A stretch of 15,197 nt of DNA from Alphaproteobacteria bacterium (GCA_020630305.1 JAHDBQ010000001.1:1-15197), one strand, 5' to 3'; shown: positions 7,190 through 15,008, counted from the first letter of the stretch. Translations and numbers: made by a program. Notes: generated by a model from the letters alone, not told the origin.

Positions 7190-7573
7190 ATGAGTAAAAT
7201 TTTAATAGTTGAAGATAATGAATTAAATATGAAGTTATTCCATGATCTTCTGACTATAAAAAATCATACAATTATTACATCAAAAGACGGTATAGATATT
7301 ACATCATTAGCAAGCAAAGAAATGCCAGACTTGATATTAATGGATATTCAATTAAATGGCATCTCTGGCATTGACCTCATAAAAGAACTAAAAAAGAACC
7401 CAGACCTAAAACACATACCAATTATTGCAATCACGGCTTTTGCTATGCAAAATGATCAGAATATAATTTCAAAATCTGGATGTGATATGTACCTTTCTAA
7501 GCCAGTGTCGATTGATAATTTCTTTAAAGCAATTGATCATTTCATTAAACCAAAAGAAAAAGAACAGCTATGA
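7190..7573 (+). CDS. divK: Single-domain response regulator DivK
   Basis: A stand-alone CheY-like receiver of 127 residues. It shows the acidic pocket Glu8-Asp9, the phospho-acceptor Asp52 (in LILMDIQLNG, 48-57), Thr82 and Lys104 (in SKP). In Caulobacter and relatives DivK is phosphorylated by DivJ, dephosphorylated by PleC and feeds into the CtrA cell-cycle pathway; family knowledge, not shown here. The ATG at 7190 starts the domain exactly at MSKILIVEDN; a longer in-frame version from a TTG at 7148 adds 14 residues outside the fold and would begin at or before the likely transcription start. No strong Shine-Dalgarno is visible. Its stop codon overlaps the pleD ATG by 4 bases, so the pair is translationally coupled, the order known from alphaproteobacteria. 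Confidence 0.92.
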   Translation: MSKILIVEDNELNMKLFHDLLTIKNHTIITSKDGIDITSLASKEMPDLILMDIQLNGISGIDLIKELKKNPDLKHIPIIAITAFAMQNDQNIISKSGCDMYLSKPVSIDNFFKAIDHFIKPKEKEQL

Positions 7574-8925
7574 CAGGAACCGTACTTGTAGTTGATGATG
7601 TTGAACAAAATGTAAAATTGCTTGAAGCAAAATTACTCAGCGAATATTATACAGTACTTACTGCAAGAAATGGAATTGAAGCTCTAGAGGTTTTAGAAAA
7701 CAACAAGATCGACATTGTACTGCTTGATGTTATGATGCCTGAAATGGATGGTTTTGAGACTTGCGAAAGAATCAAGGCAAATGACGCAACAACCCATATT
7801 CCAGTAGTGATGGTAACCGCTTTATCAGAAATAGAAGATAGAGTAAAGGGGCTAGAAGCTGGCGCTGATGAGTTCTTAACTAAGCCCATTAATGATGCTG
7901 CATTATTTGTCCGCGTAAGGTCATTAACACGCATGAAAGCGATAATAGATGAACTGAAGCTACGCAACAAAACAAATGAAGAGCTTGGAAAGGAAGTCAT
8001 AAAATTACAAGATAATTTTTCTGATAATAATATTTTATTGGTAGATGACGATGTAATTCAGGCAAAGAACATCAAATCATATTTATCTGATCTAACTAAT
8101 AACATTAAATTGATATCAAGCATCGAACAGCTTGACGATTTAAACGAATTCATACCAGATGTAATAATTATAAGCTGCCAATTAGAGACTGACGACCCCT
8201 TGAGAATGGCTGTAATTCTTAGGTCCAAACCAGCATACAAAAAATCTATATATATTTTACTTGCAGAAGAAGAAAATTCACCAATAGTATCGAAAGGTAT
8301 GGAAATAGGGATTAATGACTATTTTCTATACCCCGTAGATAAAAGCGAGTTGTTAGCAAGAGTAAAAACTCAGCTTAGAAAACAAAAATATCAACGCAAT
8401 CTAAGAACAGAACTTGAAGAAAGTGTTGATTTATCTACAAAAGATGGATTGACAGGAGTGTTTAATAGAAGATACTTTGATATCCACTTGCAGCAAATGG
8501 TTGAAAAAGGCAATCTAGGAAAACAACAATTTTGTTTATTAATGACAGACATGGATCATTTCAAAAAAATAAACGACACATATGGTCATCAGGCCGGTGA
8601 TGCTGTTATTAGAACTTTATCTGCAACCCTGCAAAGCATCGTTAGAATGACTGATCTAATAGCTAGATATGGCGGAGAAGAATTTGCTATCATTCTGGGT
8701 AATATTGAGTTAGATATGGCTCAAAAAGTTGCAGAAAAAATCAGAAAAAAAATTGCGAATCTAAATTTTGTATTACCCGGACAGAAAATAGCTATAAAAA
8801 ATACTATATCTATTGGCGTTTCTGAATTCAAAGAAAACGACAATGCAGAGAGCATCATTGAGCGTGCAGATAAGGCCTTATATAAGGCCAAAGAGAATGG
8901 TAGAAATAAAGTAGAATTAGGATAG
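7570..8925 (+). CDS. pleD: Response regulator / diguanylate cyclase PleD
   Basis: Makes cyclic-di-GMP from two GTP when phosphorylated. The 451 residues read REC1-REC2-GGDEF. REC1 (about 3-120) is intact: Asp9-Asp10, phospho-acceptor Asp53 (LLDVMMPEMDG), Thr83, Lys105. REC2 (about 153-270) keeps Asp159-Asp160 but has Ser202 where the acceptor should be and Tyr254 in place of the Lys, so it is a pseudo-receiver serving as a dimerisation adaptor, as in Caulobacter PleD. The cyclase domain (about 285-451) has DxxTGVFNRR, MTDMDHFKKIND (325-336) and an active GGEEF (368-372). RMTD (359-362) five residues earlier is the product-inhibition I-site. The ATG overlaps the divK stop by 4 bases. All catalytic features are intact, so the organism should make c-di-GMP. 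Confidence 0.97.
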   Translation: MTGTVLVVDDVEQNVKLLEAKLLSEYYTVLTARNGIEALEVLENNKIDIVLLDVMMPEMDGFETCERIKANDATTHIPVVMVTALSEIEDRVKGLEAGADEFLTKPINDAALFVRVRSLTRMKAIIDELKLRNKTNEELGKEVIKLQDNFSDNNILLVDDDVIQAKNIKSYLSDLTNNIKLISSIEQLDDLNEFIPDVIIISCQLETDDPLRMAVILRSKPAYKKSIYILLAEEENSPIVSKGMEIGINDYFLYPVDKSELLARVKTQLRKQKYQRNLRTELEESVDLSTKDGLTGVFNRRYFDIHLQQMVEKGNLGKQQFCLLMTDMDHFKKINDTYGHQAGDAVIRTLSATLQSIVRMTDLIARYGGEEFAIILGNIELDMAQKVAEKIRKKIANLNFVLPGQKIAIKNTISIGVSEFKENDNAESIIERADKALYKAKENGRNKVELG

Positions 8926-8958
8926 CAAAAACTAGCTATACAGCACGATTAGCTCATG

Positions 8959-8976
8959 AGTAAAAATCTTTTTACT
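8959..8976. terminator. Weak bidirectional hairpin between pleD and waaA 3' ends
   Basis: AGTAAAAA (8959-8966) and TTTTTACT (8969-8976) are perfect 8-base arms separated by TC, placed between two convergent genes and overlapping the waaA stop codon. The stem is AT-rich and the loop short, so the stable stem is about 6 bp. It could end transcription from both sides, but strength is doubtful. Confidence 0.35.
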
Positions 8977-10240
8977 TGATGTATAAATTTATCTGCTTAG
9001 TATATTTTGCAAGAGTCTCTTTTCTGTTCTCAACAAAATTTTGTGCATTTTCAATATATTCTTTTGCCATTTCTTGGCTATCACTGCTCAGGAATTTGCG
9101 TATTTTATTTTCAAGCTGCGTAGAATTTTGAATCTGAATGGCTGCTTTATTAGAGACCATCTCCTCCGATATATTTTTAAAATTACTCATATCAGGTCCA
9201 AGCAATATAATATTGTTAAAGTATGCAGGCTCCAGCAAATTATGACCGCCATTTTTAAATGAGCCACCAACGAAAGTGATAAATGCTAAACTATAAAAAA
9301 TACCAAGCTCACCAAAAGTGTCCACTACATATAAATCTTTATTTAGATCTGGTAATTTTCCTTGAGAGCGTATAGTATATGTAAGGCCTAGCTCCGCGCA
9401 TTTATCAGCAAGCTCATTGCGTCGCTCAGGATGCCTTAATATAATGACCGGATAATAGTCAATTTTTTCTTGCTTGAATTTCAAAATAATTTCCAAAGTA
9501 ACCTTCTCATCTACTCTGTGAGTACTGCTTGCAACAAAAATTTTTTTCTTTTTGAAAATATTCTGAAGCTCCAGGAGCTTCTCGTTATTAACTTCAAGCT
9601 CTTTGTTACTAAATTTTAAATTACCTAAAGTAAACGCTTTATCTACACCAAGATTTTGGTATTTTTTAAGGTCACTCTCAGATTGCGTAATAATTTTATC
9701 AAAATAGCCAGTTAGAATCTGAAACAACCACTTTCTTTTTTGCCAATTTTTATAAGATTTAATAGATATCCTAGCATTAACTAAAATCATTTTGCATTTA
9801 GCTGAAGAGCTGCTAATTAAACATGGCCAGAATTCAGATTCAACAAAAATTGCTAGATCAGGCCTCCAGTAATTCAAAAAATTCTTCACTATAAAAAAAC
9901 TATCTATCGGCGCATATTGATGCACCGCATTTAATGGAAGATTATTGTACAAAATTTTTGAGGAGGAGCGGGTTCCTGTTGTGACTAGAAAATTTGAATT
10001 TTTATGTTTTTTTTTCAGCTCATCTATCAATGTCAGAGCTACCATAGATTCACCAACGCTAGCCGCATGTATCCAAATTATTTTTCCGCCCGGTCTTTTT
10101 TCTTTTATAAAACAAAAGCGCTTCATAACAGAAGAAATATTATCTTTACCCTTAAAAATTCTAAAAACGAACACCAAAATATATGCCGGCAACAGCATTG
10201 TGTTAAGTATATTATACGCAAAAATAATAATTTTTTTCAT
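8972..10240 (-). CDS. waaA: 3-deoxy-D-manno-octulosonic acid (Kdo) transferase
   Basis: Inner-membrane-attached GT30 glycosyltransferase that moves Kdo from CMP-Kdo to lipid IVA, the first step of LPS core assembly. The 422-residue length is typical. An N-terminal hydrophobic anchor (about 4-28) is followed by WIHAASVGE (56-64), whose Glu64 is the family's catalytic base, TTGTRSS (87-93), VESEFWP (133-139), VNARIS (154-159), GNLKF (206-210), ASSTHRVDE (237-245), LRHPER (268-273), and GELGIFYSL...GGSFKNGGHNLLEPA (310-339), which binds CMP-Kdo. Whether it adds one or two Kdo units cannot be told. It begins 35 bases after mlaC and is probably cotranscribed with it; no clear Shine-Dalgarno precedes the ATG. 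Its presence shows the organism makes Kdo-containing LPS, which excludes LPS-lacking relatives such as Anaplasmataceae or Orientia. Confidence 0.96.
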   Translation of the reverse strand: MKKIIIFAYNILNTMLLPAYILVFVFRIFKGKDNISSVMKRFCFIKEKRPGGKIIWIHAASVGESMVALTLIDELKKKHKNSNFLVTTGTRSSSKILYNNLPLNAVHQYAPIDSFFIVKNFLNYWRPDLAIFVESEFWPCLISSSSAKCKMILVNARISIKSYKNWQKRKWLFQILTGYFDKIITQSESDLKKYQNLGVDKAFTLGNLKFSNKELEVNNEKLLELQNIFKKKKIFVASSTHRVDEKVTLEIILKFKQEKIDYYPVIILRHPERRNELADKCAELGLTYTIRSQGKLPDLNKDLYVVDTFGELGIFYSLAFITFVGGSFKNGGHNLLEPAYFNNIILLGPDMSNFKNISEEMVSNKAAIQIQNSTQLENKIRKFLSSDSQEMAKEYIENAQNFVENRKETLAKYTKQINLYIK

Positions 10241-10275
10241 TAGGGTTTTGTAAAACTAAAAAATCTCTTTGTTTA

Positions 10276-10866
10276 TTATTTTCGATTTATTCTCTTTTTA
10301 AGATCGCTAATTAAAGCATCTATACCCTTTGAAGATATTACGCTATTAAACTCAGATTGCTGCGAGTTAAGAATACTTATTCCTTCAGTTATTATATCAC
10401 CAATTTTATAGCTGTTAGATGTTTTATGAACAAGATATTCAGCCTTAGTAGTCGACCCGCCATCATAAATCTCCGTTTTGGCAATATACATATTGTTGGA
10501 AATTTTTCTAACTGACTTTATTGAAGCTCTCTGGCCATTATATGCAGATGATAATTCAGAGTAAGTGGTAATTATAAAGTCTTTATATACCCTGCTAAAA
10601 TCCTGAATTTTTTCAGCGGATAAATTTTTCTTGTGGCGACCAAGTGCCGCTTTTGCCATCCATTCAAAATACATAGTTTTTCTTACTATGTTAGCGGATT
10701 GAGCAGTTTTTTGTTTTAATGAAGTTTTTTTATTATCAAAAATATCATACCCCTCATGCAAAACCTTTGTTAAATAAGATTTTACCTCAGATTCATTAGC
10801 GTGAGCCAAGCCAACACCAAAAAAAGCAAGAACGGATATCAAAAATGTTAGTAATATTTTTTTCAT
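10276..10866 (-). CDS. mlaC: Phospholipid-binding periplasmic protein MlaC (Ttg2D family)
   Basis: Periplasmic shuttle that carries phospholipids between the outer-membrane MlaA complex and the inner-membrane MlaFEDB ABC transporter. A 196-residue precursor has a clear signal peptide, MKK plus hydrophobic core, cleaved after AHA (Ala23). The mature part shows MlaC features: YFEWMAKAALGRH (66-78), the F-x-x-x-Y-x-x-F helix (about 89-97) and a YKIGDIITEGISI strand (153-165) followed by SQQSEFNSVI and a C-terminal helix ending ISDLKKR (186-192). AGAGG lies 7 bases before the ATG. A promoter is predicted at 10953-10982. waaA follows at 35 bases. The partner mlaA lies upstream but behind a terminator. 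The mlaFED genes are not in the window. Confidence 0.9.
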   Translation of the reverse strand: MKKILLTFLISVLAFFGVGLAHANESEVKSYLTKVLHEGYDIFDNKKTSLKQKTAQSANIVRKTMYFEWMAKAALGRHKKNLSAEKIQDFSRVYKDFIITTYSELSSAYNGQRASIKSVRKISNNMYIAKTEIYDGGSTTKAEYLVHKTSNSYKIGDIITEGISILNSQQSEFNSVISSKGIDALISDLKKRINRK

Positions 10867-10952
10867 TGCTGCACCTCTGTTGATTTTTATTCATTTACAC
10901 TTAATAATATCACGCAATTATCACTAGCGCAAGTATTTTTAATTGAGAGCAT

Positions 10953-10982
10953 ATTATATAGCTTTAATGCAGAACAAATCAA
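10953..10982 (-). promoter_or_regulatory. Promoter of the mlaC-waaA unit
   Basis: On the minus strand TTGATT (10977-10982) and a perfect TATAAT (10953-10958) are separated by 18 bases. It lies just beyond the terminator at 11001-11045 and about 87 bases before the mlaC ATG. The -35 matches the first four consensus bases. Confidence 0.5.
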
Positions 10983-11000
10983 GAAAATATTTAAATATAA

Positions 11001-11045
11001 AAAAAGAAAAAGCAGAAAAACCAGTTGGCTCCTCTGCTTCTTTAG
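11001..11045 (-). terminator. Rho-independent terminator after mlaA
   Basis: On the minus strand AAGCAGA (plus 11033-11039) pairs with TCTGCTT (plus 11010-11016) around a loop that itself holds a CCA/TGG mini-stem, and is followed at once by a T-rich tail (plus 11001-11009). Flanking A and T runs can extend the stem with a small bulge. It is the best terminator in the window and separates mlaA from mlaC. Confidence 0.7.
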
Positions 11046-11112
11046 CGTAAGTTTTAAAATAATAATCAATATTACAAAAGATAGATTATTAAATAAAAAT
11101 GCTTTTGACTAT

Positions 11113-11877
11113 TTATTTTTTCACTACAGGGCAAACAAATCCTTTAGAATATGTCATTTTTGACTCAGTAGAATTAATATAAGCCTCTCTTACTGCCACA
11201 TACGGGTCAGGAGAATGCTTGGAAATATGATCTGTAAATGGTATAACCACATTTCTTCCATGAACGATACCTATACCAGACTTAACATACCCAAAGTCAC
11301 TATGAGTAAAATAATATAGCGGATTCATTTTACTGTTTAGCACCAAAGGATCTAACATTCCTCTTGCGGTAGTACTACCGTAAACTGGCAGAACAAGATA
11401 TGCACCAGAACCGACGCCATAATAACCTAAAGTATTTGCAAATGTTTGTGGCTTTGCTTTTAAACCAAACTTACTTGCAACATCAAATATACCAAACACT
11501 CCAAGCGTTGAATTGATGGTAAATCTCCAAAAAGTCTTAAAGGCACCTTCGCTGTTGCCTTGCAATACATAATTCACTGTAGAAACAGGCTCCGCATAGT
11601 TTTTACTGAAACTACCAACCCTTGCTTTTGTGTAATCATTCGTGAATCTACCATAGCCTTTTGCAACTGGTCTTAAGATAAATGTATCAAGTACGCCGTT
11701 GACGAAGAAAATTTTCCTATTTATTGGCTCGTAGGGATCATAAACTGCACATCTATTGTTTAGAGCTGCATAGTTATAATTATAATTATCTTCAGCAGTG
11801 GCAATGTGGCTAGAAGTAATAACTAGCATGCCTAAGATGATTTTTGAAATATATTTGTTAATCACAATGGACCTCAT
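11113..11877 (-). CDS. mlaA: Outer-membrane phospholipid-removal protein MlaA (VacJ)
   Basis: Outer-membrane channel that takes misplaced phospholipids out of the outer leaflet and hands them to MlaC, preserving lipid asymmetry. The 254-residue precursor shows the family motifs DPYEPINRKIFFVN (47-60), LDTFILRPVAKGY (63-75), NYVLQG (102-107), RFTINSTLGVFGIFDVAS (118-135), NTLGYYGVGSGAYLVLPVYG (148-167) and the start of the C-terminal helix. The N-terminus is a signal peptide, but it ends in ATA (26-28) with no lipobox cysteine; the only cysteines are Cys43 and Cys249, which could form a disulfide. Many characterised MlaA proteins are lipoproteins, so this is notable. A GTG at 11865 with AGG 6 bases upstream is an alternative start. 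It follows a methyltransferase gene by 6 bases and ends at a strong terminator. Confidence 0.92.
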   Translation of the reverse strand: MRSIVINKYISKIILGMLVITSSHIATAEDNYNYNYAALNNRCAVYDPYEPINRKIFFVNGVLDTFILRPVAKGYGRFTNDYTKARVGSFSKNYAEPVSTVNYVLQGNSEGAFKTFWRFTINSTLGVFGIFDVASKFGLKAKPQTFANTLGYYGVGSGAYLVLPVYGSTTARGMLDPLVLNSKMNPLYYFTHSDFGYVKSGIGIVHGRNVVIPFTDHISKHSPDPYVAVREAYINSTESKMTYSKGFVCPVVKK

Positions 11878-11883
11878 AAAAAT

Positions 11884-12876
11884 TTATTTTGTGCAGATAA
11901 ATATAGAGTAATTTTTATTTTTTTCCAGATTAATTTCACGTTTTAAAAAAATATTGAAATTATTTTCAGTTAATAAATTTGCAACTTGCCCATGATTATA
12001 TATAAAAGAAAGGTTTTTTTTATCAAAAACATTTATAGTATTTGTGGCAATCATTATTGCAAAATATCCATTTTTTTTGATCTTGGCTTCAACTTGCGCA
12101 AAGAAATCTTGCAAATTTTCTTTTGCAGGTAAACCATGCATACTAAATACAACATCAAATTTTTGACGAGAAGTTTTAAGATAATCGTCTTGAGAATTAT
12201 TTATAACCTCATCATAAATTTCCTCATCTCCAAAGTACTTATTCTGCAGTGCACTAATTTTTTCTGATGGTTCCACGCCAGTTAGAGTAAATGATTCTTG
12301 CATTCGCAATCTTATTTGATTGCCGAGAACCCCAGCGCCGCATCCTATTTCTAATATCTTGTAATTCTTAGGTAGTTTTTCAGCAACATCGATTAGCTCT
12401 TTCACTAATTCTTGCGCCTTTTCCTCCGGTTGATAATAATTGCTACTATTTAAATCCCGATGAAGCTTGCAAATCTCTTTGGAAACCTCAGTAACAGAGT
12501 CGATGTTATTTAAAAATCTTAGCAATTTAATTTCATCTTCCTGGACCGCCTTTTCTAAGACCGCCTTTGATTTTACATAATCACCATTCATGAAATAGGC
12601 GATTCCAAGCTGATAAATTACTTTAGGGTTATCCTTATCCAAAAAGCGATCAATTAGTTTAAAGCGAAATATTGCATCTTTAAAATTCCCTTTTTCTAAA
12701 TGATAAATTCCAAGATCAAAATTACTTTGCCTCATATTTTTCAGCTTAGAACGAACCTCGAAAACATCATTTTTAGCATCGACCAATTTTTGTTTTAGCG
12801 CAATAGGAGCTGAAAGTACGCCATTTGCGCATGCAAGGGTAAAATCTTTTAATTTAAATACCATATCCTTTATCAT
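11884..12876 (-). CDS. TPR-containing SAM-dependent methyltransferase, substrate unknown
   Basis: A 330-residue two-part protein. The N-terminal part has a short helical leader (1-48) and about two tetratricopeptide repeats (53-112: SNFDLGIYHLEKGNFKDAI and VIYQLGIAYFMNGDYVKSK). The C-terminal part (about 150-330) is a Rossmann methyltransferase: motif I LEIGCGAG (175-182) binds SAM, acidic Glu202 at the end of strand two (GVEPSE) should hold the ribose, and the FDVVFSMHGL strand (240-249) is motif IV. There is no signal peptide, so it is cytoplasmic. The ATG at 12876 has AAGGA 5 bases upstream. It is first in a unit with mlaA, 6 bases away, so an envelope or lipid-related role is possible, but the acceptor molecule cannot be predicted. 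Confidence 0.88.
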   Translation of the reverse strand: MIKDMVFKLKDFTLACANGVLSAPIALKQKLVDAKNDVFEVRSKLKNMRQSNFDLGIYHLEKGNFKDAIFRFKLIDRFLDKDNPKVIYQLGIAYFMNGDYVKSKAVLEKAVQEDEIKLLRFLNNIDSVTEVSKEICKLHRDLNSSNYYQPEEKAQELVKELIDVAEKLPKNYKILEIGCGAGVLGNQIRLRMQESFTLTGVEPSEKISALQNKYFGDEEIYDEVINNSQDDYLKTSRQKFDVVFSMHGLPAKENLQDFFAQVEAKIKKNGYFAIMIATNTINVFDKKNLSFIYNHGQVANLLTENNFNIFLKREINLEKNKNYSIFICTK

Positions 12877-12918
12877 TTTTTTCCTTTTAATTTATTGGTT
12901 TTTATTGCACTGTACCCC

Positions 12919-12934
12919 GCAGCAAATAGTTGCT
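12919..12934. promoter_or_regulatory. Inverted repeat in the methyltransferase-aatA divergent gap
   Basis: AGCAA (12921-12925), 4-base spacer, TTGCT (12930-12934), overlapping the 9-mer GCAGCAAAT (12919-12927) that is also the core of the palindrome before acnA at 3429-3437. Possible operator; short enough to be chance. Confidence 0.25.
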
Positions 12935-12966
12935 ATATTTTTACTTTTTGGCTGTAAAAAATATAC

Positions 12967-12997
12967 TTGACTAACTCTGCAATTAGACTAATATAAT
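12967..12997 (+). promoter_or_regulatory. Promoter of aatA-lpxJ
   Basis: TTGACT (12967-12972) and a perfect TATAAT (12992-12997) with a 19-base spacer, slightly longer than the ideal 17. It is the best hexamer pair in the window. The leader to the ATG at 13051 would be about 47 bases. Confidence 0.55.
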
Positions 12998-13050
12998 GTT
13001 TGATAATTGATCTTTTTTCTACAAAATAATTTTAAATAAGAGCATAAAAT

Positions 13051-14253
13051 ATGTCATTAATTGCAAAAAGACTTCAGATGATAAATCCATCACCAACTCT
13101 TGCAGTAACCGCAAAAGCAAAAGCACTGGCTGAAAAAGGTATAGAAATTATATCTCTTGCTGCGGGAGAGCCAGATTTTGACACTCCAGAGAATATTAAA
13201 GAAGCAGCCATTGAAGGTATTAATCAGGGCGCTACTAAATATACTGCTGTTTCTGGAATGATGGACTTAAAAAAAGCGATTTGTGCAAAATTTGAGCGTG
13301 AGAATAATTTAAAATATGCGCTTGATGAAGTTATGGTTAGCACTGGTGGCAAGCAGGTGATATATAATTTATTCATGGCAACCATCAACGATAATGACGA
13401 AGTTATCATCCCAGCGCCATACTGGGTTTCCTATCCAGACATAGTCTTGCTAGCGGGCGGAAAGCCAGTAATTATTTCTGGGGAAATTCAAAATAACTTC
13501 AAAGTAAATGCAAAAATTATTGAAGAGGCGATTACTAAAAAAACCAAATGGCTAATTTTAAATTCACCAAGCAACCCCACTGGCTGCGCATATAACAAAA
13601 AGGAGCTAGAGGCAATTGCAGAGATGCTGCGCAAGCATCCGCATGTGCATGTAATGTGCGATGATATTTACGAGCATATTGTCTTTGATGATTTTAAATT
13701 CTACACACTTGCGCAAATAGCGCCAGATTTAAAAGATAGAATATTTACTATTAATGGCGTTTCAAAGGCCTATTCAATGACCGGCTGGAGAATAGGATAT
13801 GGCGCAGGAAATAAAGAGCTAATAAAAGCAATGACGACCATTCAGTCACAAAGCACCTCGAACCCTTCTTCAGTAAGTCAAGTAGCTGCTATCGAGGCCC
13901 TTAATGGAACGCAAGATTACATCAAAACCAATGCTGAAAATTTCAAAAAGAAGCGCGATCTTACTGCTGCGATGATCAATAAGATTAATGGTCTTGAGGT
14001 CGCTCCTCCGCAAGGTGCGTTTTATCTATTTGTAAAATGTTCAGATCTATTCGAAAAAAACATGCCGGAATCTGGAGTGATAAATTCGTCATCTGAATTT
14101 GCCACTTATTTGTTAGATCATGCAAATGTAGCTGTTGTACCTGGAGCTGCTTTTGGCGTTGAAGGCTATATCAGAATTTCTTACGCAACATCCGAAGAGC
14201 TACTTGAGCAAGCATGCAAGAAGATTGCCTCTGCAGTTGCTAAATTAAAATAA
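13051..14253 (+). CDS. aatA: Aspartate aminotransferase, class I subgroup Ib
   Basis: PLP enzyme that exchanges the amino group between aspartate/oxaloacetate and glutamate/2-oxoglutarate in the cytoplasm. The 400-residue length and start MSLIAKRLQMINPSPTLAV are typical of the alphaproteobacterial and Thermus-type subgroup Ib. PLP-binding residues are visible: GGKQ (99-102), Asn175 in NSPSNPTG (171-178), Asp204 in DDIYEH, Tyr207, the Schiff-base Lys239 in SKAYSMTGWRIGY (238-250) with Arg247, and Arg375 (in GYIRISYA) for the substrate carboxylate. The normal DEIYE has become DDIYE. Some Ib enzymes also transaminate prephenate; that cannot be judged here. AAGAG lies 8 bases before the ATG, behind a good promoter. 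lpxJ follows at 15 bases. Confidence 0.94.
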   Translation: MSLIAKRLQMINPSPTLAVTAKAKALAEKGIEIISLAAGEPDFDTPENIKEAAIEGINQGATKYTAVSGMMDLKKAICAKFERENNLKYALDEVMVSTGGKQVIYNLFMATINDNDEVIIPAPYWVSYPDIVLLAGGKPVIISGEIQNNFKVNAKIIEEAITKKTKWLILNSPSNPTGCAYNKKELEAIAEMLRKHPHVHVMCDDIYEHIVFDDFKFYTLAQIAPDLKDRIFTINGVSKAYSMTGWRIGYGAGNKELIKAMTTIQSQSTSNPSSVSQVAAIEALNGTQDYIKTNAENFKKKRDLTAAMINKINGLEVAPPQGAFYLFVKCSDLFEKNMPESGVINSSSEFATYLLDHANVAVVPGAAFGVEGYIRISYATSEELLEQACKKIASAVAKLK

Positions 14254-14268
14254 AATATTTATTTGTGT

Positions 14269-14937
14269 ATGAAAGAATTTTTTGAAAAAATAATCAAATC
14301 AAGGCCAGTGCAAAATGCTATGGCGCTTATTTTAGTTCTGTACCTTAAGTTTACTTATTTTACATCTAAGTGGCATTATATATACGAAGACCCAGAGATG
14401 GAAGGGAATCTAGAAGATAAATATGATAGCGCCTTATTCGTATTTTGGCATTCTAATATAGTATATGGAATAAAAACATTATTAGAGTGCAAAAAAATCT
14501 GCGCACTGGTTTCTCCTCATAGAGACGGTGAAATTATTACTAAAATGGCTTATTATTTTAGGCACAGAACAATAAAAGGCTCTACTAACAAAAATCCAAC
14601 TGGTGCAGTAAGAGCAATAATGCAGGAGCTTAGCAAAGGGCATAGAGTGACAATAACACCCGATGGCCCTCGTGGCCCTGCAATGGAGATCAACAGTAAT
14701 ATAACAAAAATAGCTAATAAATATGCTAAATACTTAATACCACTTTCTTGCGCTCCATCTAAATGTTTTGAGTTAAATAGCTGGGATAAAATGATGGTTC
14801 CAAAGCCATTTAGTAAAATTGTAGTTTTTATTGGCAAAAATGTTGAGCTGTCAGGTGATGAACAAATAGATAAGGAAGCCTTGAAAAATGCTATAGACGA
14901 AGCTGGACACCAAGCAGCCATAGGACTTGATACTTAA
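14269..14937 (+). CDS. lpxJ: DUF374 acyltransferase, probable lipid A late acyltransferase LpxJ
   Basis: A 222-residue member of the DUF374 lysophospholipid-acyltransferase-like family; characterised members named LpxJ, in Campylobacter/Helicobacter relatives and Rickettsia, attach a secondary acyl chain to Kdo-lipid A at the inner membrane. Visible motifs are an N-terminal membrane helix (about 14-32), FVFWHSN (57-63), VSPHRDGE (81-88), GSTNKNPTGAVRA (104-116) and ITPDGPRGP (129-137), all hallmarks of the family. The ATG at 14269 is chosen; a TTG two codons earlier is in frame but unneeded. No clear Shine-Dalgarno. It follows aatA by 15 bases on the same strand and probably shares its promoter. 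waaA elsewhere in the window supplies the Kdo that such enzymes often require. Acyl chain and position specificity cannot be predicted. Confidence 0.85.
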   Translation: MKEFFEKIIKSRPVQNAMALILVLYLKFTYFTSKWHYIYEDPEMEGNLEDKYDSALFVFWHSNIVYGIKTLLECKKICALVSPHRDGEIITKMAYYFRHRTIKGSTNKNPTGAVRAIMQELSKGHRVTITPDGPRGPAMEINSNITKIANKYAKYLIPLSCAPSKCFELNSWDKMMVPKPFSKIVVFIGKNVELSGDEQIDKEALKNAIDEAGHQAAIGLDT

Positions 14938-14961
14938 TCTGCATCTAGTAAAACAAATCAG

Positions 14962-14979
14962 CTTAGTGCAAAAACTAAG
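14962..14979. terminator. Weak hairpin between lpxJ and the convergent right-end gene
   Basis: CTTAGT (14962-14967) and ACTAAG (14974-14979) pair around a 6-base loop. It lies between two convergent genes and is flanked by 10-base direct copies of AAACAAATCA (14951-14960 and 14980-14989). No T-run follows on either strand directly, so termination is doubtful. Confidence 0.25.
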
Positions 14980-15008
14980 AAACAAATCAAAACACTAACA
15001 TCACTTAC

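Noticed and set aside
10887-11069. 60-codon minus-strand reading frame between mlaA and mlaC
   Set aside because: It overlaps the terminator and the mlaC promoter, has low-complexity hydrophobic composition from AT-rich DNA, and shows no ribosome-binding site.
14553-14921. 122-codon minus-strand reading frame inside lpxJ
   Set aside because: It is antisense to conserved DUF374 motifs and looks like a shadow of that gene.
14951-14989. Two 10-base direct copies of AAACAAATCA around a hairpin as a mobile-element footprint or array
   Set aside because: Only two short A-rich copies are present, with no insertion between them beyond a small hairpin; chance is likely.
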